Under the pieces are notes generated by a model. It worked only from the letters and a program-made list of their open reading frames with translations. It was not told the origin of the DNA and ran no database searches. From Aggregatibacter kilianii (lineage in GTDB: Bacteria > Pseudomonadota > Gammaproteobacteria > Enterobacterales > Pasteurellaceae), in assembly GCF_003130255.1 (NCBI RefSeq), contig NZ_NRCN01000002.1:186001-250000 (forward strand): 64,000 nucleotides of DNA, given 5' to 3'. The position numbers and the translations under genes are program-made. Shown here piece after piece: positions 37,066-47,557 of the stretch; the first letter of the stretch is position 1; every line of letters starts with the position of its first letter.

Positions 37066-39084
37066 ATGCGCTTAGTGACTCATGCCGACATTCATTTCAA
37101 TCAAGAAAATACGCCAATTTCCGACCAATTTGATGACGTTTATTTTTCTAACCAAGACGGTTTGGAGGAAAGCCGTTATGTTTTCCAACAGGGCAATCAA
37201 CTGTGGCAACGTTGGCAGAAACATGAACAAGCGTATTTTATTATTGCCGAAACGGGCTTTGGTACCGGGCTAAATTTTTTGGCTGTCACCACGCTGTTTC
37301 GTGAGTTTCGACAACAATTTCCACAGGCAACATTACAACGCCTATTTTTTATTTCCTTTGAAAAATATCCGCTAACCACAGAAGCCCTATCGCGTGCTCA
37401 TCAACATTATCCGCAATTTGCCTCTCTCTCCGCACAATTACAGCAGCATTGGTTGGATCCCATTGAAGGTTGCTATCGTTTTCATTTTGAGGAAACCACG
37501 CTCGATCTTTGGTTTGGTGATATTCACGACAATTTGCCACAGCTCGGCGATTATATGCGTGACAAAATCGATGCGTGGTTTTTAGACGGATTTGCCCCGA
37601 GTAAAAATCCTGATATGTGGAATGACGCGCTTTATACGCAAATGTATCGTTACACCAAACCGCAAGGCACATTCGCGACATTTACCGCCGCAAGCGCGGT
37701 GCGCAAAGGCTTGGAAAATGCCGGTTTCAGCGTTCAAAAGCGCAAAGGTTACGGCAAAAAACGGGAATGCTTGGTGGGCGAAAAAACACTTGAAAAACCG
37801 ACCGCACTTTTCACCCCATGGTATTTGCCACAACCTGCCCAATTTGAAGGCGTGGCAGATGTTGCCATTGTGGGTGGCGGCATAGCCTCCTTATTTACCG
37901 CATTCGCCTTAATGCAACGTAGCGCGAACGTCACCCTTTATTTAGAAGAACCACAGCCGGCGATGAACGCCTCCGGCAACAAACAAGGCGCGTTTTATCC
38001 GCAACTGAGCGACGATGACGAACGCAACATTCGCTTTTACATACAGGCTTTCGCTTACGGCTTACAACAATTACGTAACGCCGAAAACCTCATTGAATTT
38101 GAACATGAATTTTGTGGTGTGGCACTGTGCGGATATAACGAAAAAAGTGCGGTTAAATTACAGAAAGTTTCACAACTTCAGCTGCCTGAAAGCCTTTATC
38201 AACGCCTAAGCCAAGCAGAATTAAGCGCTAAAGTCGGTCTCCCGTTACCTTGTGGTGGCGGATTTATTCCACAAGGCGGATGGCTTGCACCACAACAATT
38301 TGTGCAGAATCTGTTTGCTTATTTGCAGCGACACGGGCTCATCATAAAAACATCGCAAAAAGTGACCGCACTTTCCCCTCACAAAAACGGCTGGCTGGTG
38401 ACAAATGCTGAAAACGACGCGTTCTATCATCAAATCGTCGTCCTCGCCAACGGTCATCAACTGCATGAATTTCCTCAAACGCAGTCGCTACCGCTTTATG
38501 CTGTGCGTGGGCAAGTCAGCCAGATTCCCACGTCAGAGCATCTGCTGAAACTGAAATCCGTACTCTGTTACGACGGCTACCTCACCCCTGCCGATCAGGC
38601 TAAAACCAGCCATTGCATTGGCGCCAGCCATGTGCATGATTGCGCTGATCGCACCTTTAGCGAGCAGGAACAGCGGGAAAATCAGGAAAAAATCCAAAAG
38701 AACCTAGAGGGTATGCCTTGGGTGAAAGAGGTGGATACGTCTGCCAATCTGGCGCGAATCGGCGTGCGTTGCGCCGTGCGCGATCGTATCCCGATGATGG
38801 GCAATGTGCCGAATTTTGAACAGCAATGCGTGGATTATAAAAATCTGTTTAACTTACGCCGTCGTAAACAACCAATTCCCTCCGCCGCTGTATTTCCGAA
38901 TTTATATCTCATCGGTGCACTCGGCTCACGCGGTTTAACCTCCGCCCCGATATTGGGTGAAACTTTAGCTTCGCTTATCTATAACGAACCGTTGCCGCTG
39001 AGCGAAGACTTAATTCACCACCTATCCGCAAGTCGTAGTTGGACGCGTAAATTGCTGAAAGGGACGTCTATCACTGAACTTTAA
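37066..39084 (+). CDS. mnmC: tRNA 5-methylaminomethyl-2-thiouridine bifunctional enzyme MnmC
   Basis: 672 residues. The N-terminal SAM-dependent methyltransferase (1-245) has [11 protein letters not shown] (near 61) and [15 protein letters not shown]. The C-terminal FAD oxidoreductase begins at the dinucleotide fold [20 protein letters not shown] (about 264). The two domains finish mnm5s2U34 in tRNA wobble positions. AAAGGAA lies 9 bases before the ATG. Several host uptake signals occur inside, including near the junction of the two domains (37803). Confidence 0.94.
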   Translation: MRLVTHADIHFNQENTPISDQFDDVYFSNQDGLEESRYVFQQGNQLWQRWQKHEQAYFIIAETGFGTGLNFLAVTTLFREFRQQFPQATLQRLFFISFEKYPLTTEALSRAHQHYPQFASLSAQLQQHWLDPIEGCYRFHFEETTLDLWFGDIHDNLPQLGDYMRDKIDAWFLDGFAPSKNPDMWNDALYTQMYRYTKPQGTFATFTAASAVRKGLENAGFSVQKRKGYGKKRECLVGEKTLEKPTALFTPWYLPQPAQFEGVADVAIVGGGIASLFTAFALMQRSANVTLYLEEPQPAMNASGNKQGAFYPQLSDDDERNIRFYIQAFAYGLQQLRNAENLIEFEHEFCGVALCGYNEKSAVKLQKVSQLQLPESLYQRLSQAELSAKVGLPLPCGGGFIPQGGWLAPQQFVQNLFAYLQRHGLIIKTSQKVTALSPHKNGWLVTNAENDAFYHQIVVLANGHQLHEFPQTQSLPLYAVRGQVSQIPTSEHLLKLKSVLCYDGYLTPADQAKTSHCIGASHVHDCADRTFSEQEQRENQEKIQKNLEGMPWVKEVDTSANLARIGVRCAVRDRIPMMGNVPNFEQQCVDYKNLFNLRRRKQPIPSAAVFPNLYLIGALGSRGLTSAPILGETLASLIYNEPLPLSEDLIHHLSASRSWTRKLLKGTSITEL

Positions 39085-39119
39085 GCAAAAAGGAGACGTT
39101 TAAAACGTCTCCTTTTTGC
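39085..39119 (+). terminator. Rho-independent terminator of mnmC
   Basis: AAAAAGGAGACGTT-TAA-AACGTCTCCTTTTT, a long perfect stem directly after the stop, with T-run. Confidence 0.92.
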
Positions 39120-39128
39120 TTTACTCTT

Positions 39129-39175
39129 AAAGTGCGGTCAGATTTTAAAACGTTTTTAAAAACGACCGCACTTTG
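39129..39175 (-). terminator. Terminator of grpE made of paired uptake signals
   Basis: AAAGTGCGGTC and GACCGCACTTT pair, with an inner AAACG/CGTTT pair. It lies 18 bases beyond the grpE stop. Confidence 0.75.
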
Positions 39176-39192
39176 CTCTGCGTTGGTTTAAC

Positions 39193-39768
39193 TTACGCCG
39201 CCACCATCACCATTGCCGGGCGAATCACGCGACCGTTTAGCAAGTAGCCTTTTTGTAACACAGTGGTAATTTGGTTGCTTTCAAAACCATCTGTCGATTG
39301 CATAGAAATGGCTTGGTGTAAATCCGGATTGAAGGTCTCGCCGACAGCTCCCACAGGCTCTACGCCGAAACGGGCTACCGTTGCCAATAGTTCTTTTAAG
39401 GTGAGTTCAACACCGTCAAATAAGGCTTTGACGCTTTCATCTTCAGCATTTCTGGGCGTTGCGAGCGCGCGTTCTAAGTTATCAATAGTGTTTAAAACGT
39501 CTTTGGCGAACTTTTCTAACGCGAATTTGTGGGCTTTTTCCACATCTTGTTCAGTACGACGACGAATATTGTCAATTTCAGCACGGGTGCGTAATAACAA
39601 GTCCTGTTCTTTTTTAGCGGTTTCCGCTAATTGTGCTTCCAGTTCTTGTACTCGGGCAATAGCTTCTTCTAGTGGATCTTCAGTTTGGTTTTGTTCTTGA
39701 ATGGGTTCTTCTTGTTGAATTTCCTGTTCTAATTCCGGGTTGTTATCTGTTTTTTGCTCGTCTGCCAT
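39193..39768 (-). CDS. grpE: Nucleotide exchange factor GrpE
   Basis: 191 residues from MADEQKTDN at 39768; GGAGA is at a good distance from this ATG but too close to the one two codons earlier. Acidic, Gln/Glu-rich N-terminus, a long coiled coil ([20 protein letters not shown]), then the beta-domain with the GrpE signature near [11 protein letters not shown] and [20 protein letters not shown]. Releases ADP from DnaK. Divergent from nadK. Confidence 0.95.
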   Translation of the reverse strand: MADEQKTDNNPELEQEIQQEEPIQEQNQTEDPLEEAIARVQELEAQLAETAKKEQDLLLRTRAEIDNIRRRTEQDVEKAHKFALEKFAKDVLNTIDNLERALATPRNAEDESVKALFDGVELTLKELLATVARFGVEPVGAVGETFNPDLHQAISMQSTDGFESNQITTVLQKGYLLNGRVIRPAMVMVAA

Positions 39769-39899
39769 TGTCATTCTCCATTAAATAAAAGTTGGACGAT
39801 TATAACAAAAAATCTTACCCCCTGCACTTGCTGGCAAGTCAGGGTGATTGGGTGTAATATAGTGCCCAATTTATTGAATTCAAGTAACGACAAAGAAAT

Positions 39900-40817
39900 A
39901 TGAATACGCCAAATACGGCCAAACCCCAAACCTTACATACATCATTTCAAACCATTGGACTTGTGGGAAAACCGCGCCATGACATTAACCTGCAAATGCA
40001 CAAAAACCTATTTTTTTGGTTGTTGGAGCATGGTTATCACGTTTTAGTTGAACAGGACATCGGCAAAAAAATCGAGCTTCCGCCCAAACATTTGGCTTCG
40101 TTAGAAGAAATTGGCGAATCCGCTCAGTTGGCCATTGTAATTGGCGGTGATGGCAATATGTTGGGACGTGCGCGTATTTTGGCGAAATATAATATTCCAC
40201 TAATTGGCATTAACCGTGGCAATTTAGGTTTTTTGACGGATATTGATCCTAAAAATACGTATTCCCAATTGCAAGCTTGTTTGAAAAACGGTGAATTTTT
40301 TGTAGAGGAACGTTTTTTACTTAATGCCTGTATCGAGCGAAGCGGTGAAATCATTGCAAGTGGCATTGCCGTTAACGAGGCGGTAATTCACCCGGCCAAA
40401 ATTGCCCACATGATTGATTTTCATGTGCATATCAACGATCAATTTGCTTTTTCCCAACGTTCCGATGGATTAATTATTGCAACGCCTACCGGTTCAACGG
40501 CATATTCCCTTTCTGCCGGCGGCCCTATTCTGACACCACAACTGAACGCCATTGCGTTGGTGCCGATGTTTCCGCACACATTGTCTTCACGCCCGTTGGT
40601 GGTGGATGGTAACAGCAAAATTTCCATTCGCTTTGCAGAATACAACACCTCAAAATTGGAATTAGGTTGTGATAGCCAAGTCGCCCTTCCATTTGGGCCT
40701 GATGATATTGTGCATATTCAAAAATGTGATTATCCGCTCCGTTTACTGCACCTCAAAAGTTACAATTATTACAAGGTGTTAAGTACAAAATTAGGCTGGT
40801 TACGTCACTTTTCTTAA
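39900..40817 (+). CDS. nadK: NAD kinase
   Basis: 305 residues. Phosphorylates NAD to NADP. The GGDGN motif is at 82-86, and the second conserved region [16 protein letters not shown] follows about 100 residues later. N-terminal [13 protein letters not shown] is typical of gamma-proteobacterial NadK. Weak ribosome site (AAAGAAA). In many gamma-proteobacteria nadK sits between grpE and recN, as here. Confidence 0.95.
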   Translation: MNTPNTAKPQTLHTSFQTIGLVGKPRHDINLQMHKNLFFWLLEHGYHVLVEQDIGKKIELPPKHLASLEEIGESAQLAIVIGGDGNMLGRARILAKYNIPLIGINRGNLGFLTDIDPKNTYSQLQACLKNGEFFVEERFLLNACIERSGEIIASGIAVNEAVIHPAKIAHMIDFHVHINDQFAFSQRSDGLIIATPTGSTAYSLSAGGPILTPQLNAIALVPMFPHTLSSRPLVVDGNSKISIRFAEYNTSKLELGCDSQVALPFGPDDIVHIQKCDYPLRLLHLKSYNYYKVLSTKLGWLRHFS

Positions 40818-40837
40818 AAATCAACAAAGCCTATTTA

Positions 40838-40853
40838 CTGTACATTAAAACAG
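40838..40853. promoter_or_regulatory. LexA (SOS) box in front of recN
   Basis: CTGT-ACATTAAA-ACAG within the 20-base palindrome TACTGTACATTAAAACAGTA, matching the LexA consensus CTGT-N8-ACAG exactly. A weaker CTGA-N7-ACAG overlaps at 40861-40875, so there may be two sites, as at E. coli recN. Confidence 0.9.
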
Positions 40854-40890
40854 TAATATACTGACAAACATACAGTAAAGAGGATTACTT

Positions 40891-42567
40891 ATGTTGACCC
40901 AACTCACAATTAATAATTTTGCTATCGTTCGTCATTTAAACATTGAATTAATGCAGGGAATGTCCGTAATTACCGGTGAAACCGGCGCGGGAAAATCCAT
41001 TGCTATTGATGCCTTAGGGCTATGTCTCGGCCAGCGTACGGAAATTTCCATGTTACGCGAAGGACAAGAGCGCGCCGATATTTGCGCCACCTTTCATATC
41101 AACAAAAACAATCCTGCCTATCAATTCCTGCAGGAACAAGAACTGCAAGACGCCGATAATCCGGAAGAATGTATTTTACGGCGTATCATTAACAGTGACG
41201 GACGGTCAAAAGCCTTTATTAACGGCATTCCTGTTTCTGCTGCGCAACTAAAAGATATTGGGCAACATCTGATTCAAATTAACGGCCAGCACGCCTCCCA
41301 ATTGTTATTAAAAAACGAATATCAACTCCAGCTCGTTGATAATTTTTGTCACCACACCGTACTTTTGCAGCAAATGAGCGCCGACTATCAAATATGGCGA
41401 AACCTGCAACATCAAGTGAAAACCTTCCAACAAAAATGCGCGGAAAATGAAGCTCGAAAACAGCTTTTACAATATCAAGTCAGTGAACTGGATGAGTTTA
41501 ATTTAAAAGAGAATGAATACGCGGAATTAGAAGAAGATCACACCCGCTTATCCAACAGCGAAGAGCTTACCCAACTTTCACAGTCGGTCTTGCAATTGTT
41601 AAGTGAGAATGAAACGGTGAGTGTGGATTCCTTACTCTATCGCACTACACAACATTTAAACGAATTGTGTGAATTGGATAATCGTTATGCCGAGGTGCAA
41701 AATCTGCTACATGAGGCCTTAATTCAAGTACAAGAAGCTACCAATGAAATACAATCGCTAAGCAGTCATATTGAACAAGATCCTGCATTATTAGCCGAAA
41801 TCGAACAGCGCATGGGTACAGCGGTACAACTGGCACGCAAACATAATATTAAACCGCAAGATTTAGTAGAATTTCATCGTCAGCTAAAGCAGGAATTAGC
41901 CCAATTAGTGAATTTTTCTGAAAGTGAAGAAGAATTGATCGCGCAAGAACAGATTGCCCGTGAAAAAATGTTGGAAACAGCAACCGCACTTCATCAAAGT
42001 CGTCAAGTCGGTGCACAAAAATTAGCACAATTGGTTACAAGATCCAGTAAACAGTTGGCCATGGAACACGCAGAATTTTTTATTGAGCTACATAGTGACT
42101 ATGACAAGATCGGCGCAAATGGTGCGGACAATGCGATTTTCACATTGCAAAGTAACTTAGGGCAAACCGCACAACCACTCGCCAAAATTGCTTCCGGCGG
42201 TGAGCTTTCCCGTATTGCATTGGCTATTCAAGTGCAAGCCTCCAATCAAACGGCAATTCCAACGTTAATTTTTGATGAAATCGATGTAGGCATCAGTGGC
42301 GCCACGGCGAATGTGGTGGGTAAGCTATTAAGAAAACTCAGCGAAAAATGCCAAGTCATTTGTGTCACCCACTTACCACAAGTTGCCTGTCACGGAACAC
42401 ATCATTTCTCCGTAGAAAAATCTACCGTCGATCACAAAACGGAAACAAAAATGACCGCACTTTCAGCTCAACAAAGGGTTAACGCCTTGGCTAAACTGTT
42501 AGGCGGTAGCAAAATTACCGACGCCGTATTGGCCAATGCAAAGGAAATGTTAGATGCGGCAGCTTAA
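40891..42567 (+). CDS. recN: DNA repair protein RecN
   Basis: 558 residues. SMC-like ATPase for double-strand break repair. Walker A GETGAGKS is at 29-36. A central coiled coil (about 160-370) is interrupted in the middle. C-terminal signature LAKIASGGELSRIALAIQ and Walker B TLIFDEIDVGISG follow. AGAGGA precedes the ATG by 8 bases. Regulated by the LexA box just upstream. Confidence 0.96.
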   Translation: MLTQLTINNFAIVRHLNIELMQGMSVITGETGAGKSIAIDALGLCLGQRTEISMLREGQERADICATFHINKNNPAYQFLQEQELQDADNPEECILRRIINSDGRSKAFINGIPVSAAQLKDIGQHLIQINGQHASQLLLKNEYQLQLVDNFCHHTVLLQQMSADYQIWRNLQHQVKTFQQKCAENEARKQLLQYQVSELDEFNLKENEYAELEEDHTRLSNSEELTQLSQSVLQLLSENETVSVDSLLYRTTQHLNELCELDNRYAEVQNLLHEALIQVQEATNEIQSLSSHIEQDPALLAEIEQRMGTAVQLARKHNIKPQDLVEFHRQLKQELAQLVNFSESEEELIAQEQIAREKMLETATALHQSRQVGAQKLAQLVTRSSKQLAMEHAEFFIELHSDYDKIGANGADNAIFTLQSNLGQTAQPLAKIASGGELSRIALAIQVQASNQTAIPTLIFDEIDVGISGATANVVGKLLRKLSEKCQVICVTHLPQVACHGTHHFSVEKSTVDHKTETKMTALSAQQRVNALAKLLGGSKITDAVLANAKEMLDAAA

Positions 42568-42795
42568 TCGCCACACGGAATAAAGATAGAGAAAAGTGCG
42601 GTGAAATAAAGCAATAGATTTTGAACATTGCTTATGCCGATAGCGCTATGAAAAAACACTAATTTACGGGTAAATTTGTGACTAAAAATTTGAGGTGCTT
42701 TTTCTTGTGATGGGTCGATATGCAGATTTTTTATGCTTTTAGTCCTAAAGACAGTATAATTGGGCACTTATTTTATCTTAAGTTGAGTAAATGAA

Positions 42796-43557
42796 ATGCC
42801 AATAAATTTTACCCAAATTATTAAAGACAGCTGGAATTTTATTCAAAATGAAAAGCTAATCCTCATAAAACTGATCGGGCTTTATGTTGCCGCCTCTTTT
42901 TTAATTGTACTTTTACAATCTGTCCTCCTGCCGGAACAAATCGCCTCAATTGTACTGAATCAAAATGGGTTGCCAAAAAATATTCCCGATGAGTTAATTA
43001 GTAACATCATCGTATTTTTCTTAAGCAAACAATTTCTGAATTTGTTCATTGGCGCGTGGTGTTTAGTAACGATTCACCAAGTGAGCCTACGAGCTTTCAT
43101 GTCCTTGACGAGCAGTTTTGTCACTACGTTAAAACGGATTTTGGGAACAATCCTCCTTAGTTTGTTTATTTTTATTCCTTTGATGATTGGCTTAACGGGA
43201 GTTTTTCTCGCCAATCAACAAAACATATCCCCTTCGCCTCTCGCCATGTTTGCCATGATTATCGGTATCGCATTGTACATTCGCTTATGCCTGGCCCCGA
43301 TTCATTATTTACTGACCGAAAACTCGCTTTTTGAAAGTTGGAAAACCATTTGGCACGCCGGCAAAGGACGTCTTTCCGTTTTATTTATTTTTTGTCTGCT
43401 TATTTATGTTGTTATCCCGATGATAGAAAATATCTTGGTAGGTTTATCCATTAACGCATTTGTAGAGATAATCATGATGGTTTTACTTGGATTTATTAAT
43501 GTCTTTGCCTTGATCATCAGTTATCGTTTTTATACCCTATTCGTTAGCAAAGCTTAA
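42796..43557 (+). CDS. yciC: YciC family (UPF0259) membrane protein
   Basis: 253 residues with about six hydrophobic segments. N-terminal ITQI-type segment (FTQIIKDSWNFIQNEKLILIK written in parts: IIKDSWNFIQ, KLILIKLIGL) and the late APIHYLLTENSLFESWKTIW match YciC. Function unknown. First gene of yciC-yciB-yciA-yciI, the order also known in Haemophilus; 6 bases to yciB. Start chosen by homology; the ribosome site is weak. Confidence 0.85.
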   Translation: MPINFTQIIKDSWNFIQNEKLILIKLIGLYVAASFLIVLLQSVLLPEQIASIVLNQNGLPKNIPDELISNIIVFFLSKQFLNLFIGAWCLVTIHQVSLRAFMSLTSSFVTTLKRILGTILLSLFIFIPLMIGLTGVFLANQQNISPSPLAMFAMIIGIALYIRLCLAPIHYLLTENSLFESWKTIWHAGKGRLSVLFIFCLLIYVVIPMIENILVGLSINAFVEIIMMVLLGFINVFALIISYRFYTLFVSKA

Positions 43558-43563
43558 TTCTTT

Positions 43564-44115
43564 ATGAAACAATTACTTGAATTTATTCCCCTAATCCTCT
43601 TTTTTGCGGTTTACAAATTAGTTGGTATTCGTGAAGCCGCAATCACATTAGTGATTGCGACTATAGTGCAATTCATTATTTTAAAAATGAAATACGGCAA
43701 AATTGAAACCCAGCAAAAATTCGTGGCCGGTGCGGTTGTCTTTTTCGGTACACTCACCGCCTATTTCAACGATCTTGAATTCTTAAAATGGAAAGTCACT
43801 ATTATTTATGCCCTATTTGCGTTAGTTTTGTTGATCGCACAATTCGGCTTCAAAAAATTATTGATTCAACAATTACTTGGCAAAGAAATTGCATTACCTG
43901 AACAAGTTTGGAAGAATCTAAACCTTGGTTGGAGCGGCTTTTTCATTTTATGCATGTTGGTCAATATTTATATCAGCCGATATTTATCGAACGATATTTG
44001 GGTAGATTTCAAATCTTTCGGTATTATCGGGATGACATTTGTTGCCACCATCATCACCGGCCTTTATATTTATCGCTATTTACCGAAAAGCGAACAAGAA
44101 CAAAACAAGGAATAA
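43564..44115 (+). CDS. yciB: Inner-membrane spanning protein YciB
   Basis: 183 residues, five hydrophobic segments, matching YciB/Isp[19 protein letters not shown] at the start, then [19 protein letters not shown] and [20 protein letters not shown]. Implicated in cell-envelope and septation functions in other bacteria. Four bases from yciA. Confidence 0.93.
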   Translation: MKQLLEFIPLILFFAVYKLVGIREAAITLVIATIVQFIILKMKYGKIETQQKFVAGAVVFFGTLTAYFNDLEFLKWKVTIIYALFALVLLIAQFGFKKLLIQQLLGKEIALPEQVWKNLNLGWSGFFILCMLVNIYISRYLSNDIWVDFKSFGIIGMTFVATIITGLYIYRYLPKSEQEQNKE

Positions 44116-44119
44116 TCTT

Positions 44120-44581
44120 ATGTCGCATCAATTAGTAGATACTCAAACCAGACAACAACCACAGGGCACACTATTGCTAAGAACCTTAGCCATGCCGTCA
44201 GACACCAACGCCAATGGTGATATTTTTGGTGGTTGGATTATGTCACAAATGGACATGGGTGGCGCCATTTTAGCAAAAGAAATCGCCCATGGTCGTGTTG
44301 TGACCGTGGCGGTAGAAAGCATGAATTTTATTCGCCCGGTGACCGTAGGCGATGTGGTATGTTGCTATGGACAATGTTTACACATTGGACGTAGCTCAAT
44401 TAAAGTTAAAGTGGAAGTTTGGGTGAAAAAAGTTTCCAGCGAACCGATTGGCGAGCGTTATTGTGTAACTGACGCAGAATTCACCTTCGTTGCGGTTGAT
44501 CAATTTGGCAAACCGCGAACCATTCCGCGTGAAAATAATCACGAATTAGAAGCTGTATTTCCCCCTATTCACACTCAATGA
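44120..44581 (+). CDS. yciA: Acyl-CoA thioesterase YciA
   Basis: 153 residues from MSHQLVDTQTRQQPQGT at 44120; an in-frame ATG 27 codons earlier lies inside yciB. Hot-dog (4HBT) thioesterase with broad acyl-CoA specificity. The catalytic region is PSDTNANGDIFGGWIMSQMD, with the conserved Asn/Asp of the family. Haemophilus YciA is the structurally studied member. Confidence 0.95.
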   Translation: MSHQLVDTQTRQQPQGTLLLRTLAMPSDTNANGDIFGGWIMSQMDMGGAILAKEIAHGRVVTVAVESMNFIRPVTVGDVVCCYGQCLHIGRSSIKVKVEVWVKKVSSEPIGERYCVTDAEFTFVAVDQFGKPRTIPRENNHELEAVFPPIHTQ

Positions 44582-44599
44582 TCAGAAGAGGACTCACAA

Positions 44600-44896
44600 A
44601 TGTACTATGTTATTTTTGCACAAGACAAACCAAACACCTTGGCTCAACGTTTAGCCGTACGTGAACAACATCTCGCACGTTTAAAACAACTACAAGCCGA
44701 AGATCGTTTGCTCACTGCAGGTCCAAATCCCGCGATTGATGATGAAAATCCGGGTGAGGCAGGTTTTACCGGTTCTACCGTTATTGCCAAATTTGACAGT
44801 TTACAAGCTGCTAAAGATTGGGCTGCGCAGGATCCTTATGTAGAAGCCGGCGTGTATGGCGATGTAACGATTAAACCATTTAAAAAGGTGTTTTAA
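44600..44896 (+). CDS. yciI: YciI family protein
   Basis: 98 residues, ferredoxin-like YCII domain. The conserved histidine is in [12 protein letters not shown], and the aspartate in [17 protein letters not shown]. Members are small enzymes or binding proteins with mostly unassigned substrates. AGAGGA lies 9 bases before the ATG. Last gene of the yciCBAI run. Confidence 0.93.
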   Translation: MYYVIFAQDKPNTLAQRLAVREQHLARLKQLQAEDRLLTAGPNPAIDDENPGEAGFTGSTVIAKFDSLQAAKDWAAQDPYVEAGVYGDVTIKPFKKVF

Positions 44897-44984
44897 TACG
44901 GTGATGTAATTTGATGACACATGCCGCTTCGGGCGAGTGTCATCAATAAAAAACACTGCCGTTTTCAACTCATATACAAGAAAA

Positions 44985-47228
44985 ATGACTATGCGATATT
45001 TGAAACAAGCCTCCATTTCTCTACTGATTTTGACCGCACTTTCATTTTCAGCATCAGGCAATCAATCGGCTCATAAGGCTGAGCATAAACCGAATTTAGC
45101 CCATGAGCAGGCCAAATGGATAAAAGCCCAAAATGCGGATGAACTCAAGCGCATAGCTCAGCGGGCAACATTTTTACAGTTGGAAAATCTGTTAAAAAGT
45201 GCGGTGAAAAATAACAACGTTTCCGATAACGCCGAGTTATATCTTAACCTCATTGAGTCTTTAAAAGACTATCCATTGCAAATGGATGCTACAACCATCT
45301 ACATTGATGCCCGCATTAAAAGCGTTAGTAAAGATACGCCATCTGAAGAGGTAAAGGCATTAAAACACGAAATCGAACAAGTTATCGCGCAAAATCCTAC
45401 GCATTTTTTACGTAATCGATGGGAACAAGGCATTTTCACACTATTAATAAATGCTGATGATACGGAAGGATTAGTCCATTATACACAACTCGTTAAGCCA
45501 AGTTCCTTGGAGATGCAAATAGCCGTATTAAATGCCGAACTTCAGCTTGAACGCACAAAAAACGAAACAAATAAAAAACAAAACGCCAACAGCGACTCAA
45601 ACATTATTTCCCGCTATGAACAACTTTGGTTAAGCAACGGTAAACTCCCTAATGACGCGCAACTCTGGGCAAAATGGTATTCCGATGGCAAACGGACACA
45701 AGATAAAATCTACCAAAAAGCCGAGGAACTCTTTGCCCAAAATGATGCGAACGGGATGGCGTTGCTATCATCGGAATTAAATAAAATTGATAGTGCGAAG
45801 GAAGACGAAATGGTTTTGGCGAATTTAAAACGCTTTGAATCCCTATTAAAAAATCCGGCAACCCTGCCTGAATTGGCTGATAGACTACCGCTGATTGAAG
45901 AAAATAACAAAATCGTCACAAAATTTGCAGTGGTGCAGACCTTTCCTCGTTATTTACGCACTCTATCGGAAACAATGAAAGAGCCTAACTTTGCCCTCTA
46001 TCAACAATGGGCAAAAAATTGGCAATTAACAGATACGCAAATTCGTGAGTGGGAAATTGCTTTTCTTGGTCGTTTTTTTGACAATGAAAGCCCGAATTTT
46101 CAACAATGGCGGGATGCGGAAATTCTCAAATTAAAAGCAGATAACCTTACCGAACGCCGTTTGCGTATGGCCATTTGGCAAAAAACCGATTTAACCCCAT
46201 GGCTCAACGCACTTTCAGCAGAAGGTCAGCAAAAACAGGAATGGCGTTATTGGCAGGCCAAAACAATAGCAAAACGCGATAGCAAAAAAACAAAAGAAAT
46301 ATTGACCGCACTTTCTGACGAACGCGGTTTTTATCCAATGTTGGCAGCCGCCAAATTACATCCAAAAACCCGTGGCAACGGTTATGATTTCGGTCAACCT
46401 GAATTACTTATTGCCCCGAGTATCTCCGATCCTTATTGGGCTGATGAATTCAAAAAAGTAAAACCGGCATTGGAAGAAATTGCCGAACTACGTCAACTCG
46501 AAAGATTTGGCCCGGCTAAACAGCGTTGGCGTTTCTTGTTGGAAAATCTATCTGGTGATGCCAAAAAAGAGAAACAAATGGCGCTTAGTCAATATGCCAA
46601 CCAACAAAACTGGTTTGATTTAGGTGTGGATGGCTCCATCATTGCTAAAGCGTTTGATTACATTCAGTTGCGCTTACCAATTGCTTATAGCGATTATTAT
46701 GATATTGCTCTCAAAAGCCGCCCGGCATTAAGCAAAACCAAACCGCAAGCCGCGCTAAATACCAATGTCAGTAAAAGTTTCGCCATGGCGATTTCTCGTC
46801 AGGAAAGCGCCTGGAACCCACAAGCACAATCTTCCACCAATGCGCGGGGCTTAATGCAACTTCTGCCGAGCACGGCAAAAGCAACAGCAGACAATGCCAA
46901 ATTGCCTTATGCGGGCGAGGCGGATTTATTTAAGCCGCTCAATAATATTTTGTTAGGCACGGCACATTTAGCGGAGCTAAACGCCAAATATCCGAATAAC
47001 CGCATTCTGATCGCCTCAGCTTATAATGCGGGAGCTCATCGCGTGGAAAAATGGTTGGCGCGTGCCAATGGTAAGTTGGAAATGGATGAATTTGTGGCCT
47101 CCATTCCGTTCTATGAAACCCGTAGTTATGTTCAAAATGTGCTGACTTACGATTTTTACTATCAAATATTGCAAGAAAAAGAAGATCCACAAACCTTTAG
47201 CAATGAGGAATATGATCGGCTATACTAG
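44985..47228 (+). CDS. slt: Soluble lytic murein transglycosylase
   Basis: 747 residues from MTMRYLKQ (an ATG two codons later is equally possible; an earlier one at 44937 would spoil the signal peptide). Signal peptide to about residue 25. The long helical U/L superhelix region (30-590) precedes the goose-lysozyme-like catalytic domain. Catalytic E607 is in SRQESAWNP, followed by SSTNARGLMQLLPSTA and SAYNAGAHRVEKWL. Cleaves peptidoglycan with anhydro-ring formation in the periplasm. An uptake signal encodes the LTALSF of the signal peptide. Confidence 0.92.
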   Translation: MTMRYLKQASISLLILTALSFSASGNQSAHKAEHKPNLAHEQAKWIKAQNADELKRIAQRATFLQLENLLKSAVKNNNVSDNAELYLNLIESLKDYPLQMDATTIYIDARIKSVSKDTPSEEVKALKHEIEQVIAQNPTHFLRNRWEQGIFTLLINADDTEGLVHYTQLVKPSSLEMQIAVLNAELQLERTKNETNKKQNANSDSNIISRYEQLWLSNGKLPNDAQLWAKWYSDGKRTQDKIYQKAEELFAQNDANGMALLSSELNKIDSAKEDEMVLANLKRFESLLKNPATLPELADRLPLIEENNKIVTKFAVVQTFPRYLRTLSETMKEPNFALYQQWAKNWQLTDTQIREWEIAFLGRFFDNESPNFQQWRDAEILKLKADNLTERRLRMAIWQKTDLTPWLNALSAEGQQKQEWRYWQAKTIAKRDSKKTKEILTALSDERGFYPMLAAAKLHPKTRGNGYDFGQPELLIAPSISDPYWADEFKKVKPALEEIAELRQLERFGPAKQRWRFLLENLSGDAKKEKQMALSQYANQQNWFDLGVDGSIIAKAFDYIQLRLPIAYSDYYDIALKSRPALSKTKPQAALNTNVSKSFAMAISRQESAWNPQAQSSTNARGLMQLLPSTAKATADNAKLPYAGEADLFKPLNNILLGTAHLAELNAKYPNNRILIASAYNAGAHRVEKWLARANGKLEMDEFVASIPFYETRSYVQNVLTYDFYYQILQEKEDPQTFSNEEYDRLY

Positions 47229-47230
47229 CC

Positions 47231-47248
47231 GCACTAGTTTAATAGTAT
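47231..47248. promoter_or_regulatory. TrpR operator in front of trpR
   Basis: GCACTAGTTTAATAGTAT resembles the trp operator palindrome GTACTAGTTAACTAGTAC (13 of 18 on direct alignment, with both ACTAG-type half-sites present). It lies just after the slt stop and 13 bases before trpR, indicating autoregulation. Confidence 0.8.
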
Positions 47249-47260
47249 AGGATTGTTGAT

Positions 47261-47557
47261 ATGTATATTAGTCGCAATTTAGAACAATGGAACGCCTTTC
47301 TCAATATGCTAAAAACCGCATTTGAACAAGGCAAAGAACAAGATGTATTAACCTTATTACTGACTGCCGATGAACGGGATGCCGTGGGGTTACGCTTACA
47401 AATTATCGCACAATTATTGGATAAAAACCTACCACAGCGGGAAATTCAACAAAACCTAAATACCAGTGCGGCAACCATTACTCGAGGTTCCAATATGTTA
47501 AAAACGATGGATCCCGAATTTATCGACTGGATAAAAAATCAACTTAATGCGCAATAA
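47261..47557 (+). CDS. trpR: Trp operon repressor
   Basis: 98 residues, all-helical TrpR. The helix-turn-helix is near [21 protein letters not shown], quoted here only in part ([18 protein letters not shown]), matching E. coli [35 protein letters not shown] is the tryptophan-binding region. The slt-trpR-mtgA neighbourhood is also seen in other Pasteurellaceae. Its 3' end overlaps mtgA by 11 bases. Confidence 0.96.
   Translation: MYISRNLEQWNAFLNMLKTAFEQGKEQDVLTLLLTADERDAVGLRLQIIAQLLDKNLPQREIQQNLNTSAATITRGSNMLKTMDPEFIDWIKNQLNAQ

Noticed and set aside
39820..39880. Heat-shock (sigma-32) promoter for grpE
   Set aside because: CTTGCCA is present, but no matching CCCCAT-type -10 stands at the right spacing. 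The ACTTGC/GCAAGT repeat there may be something else.
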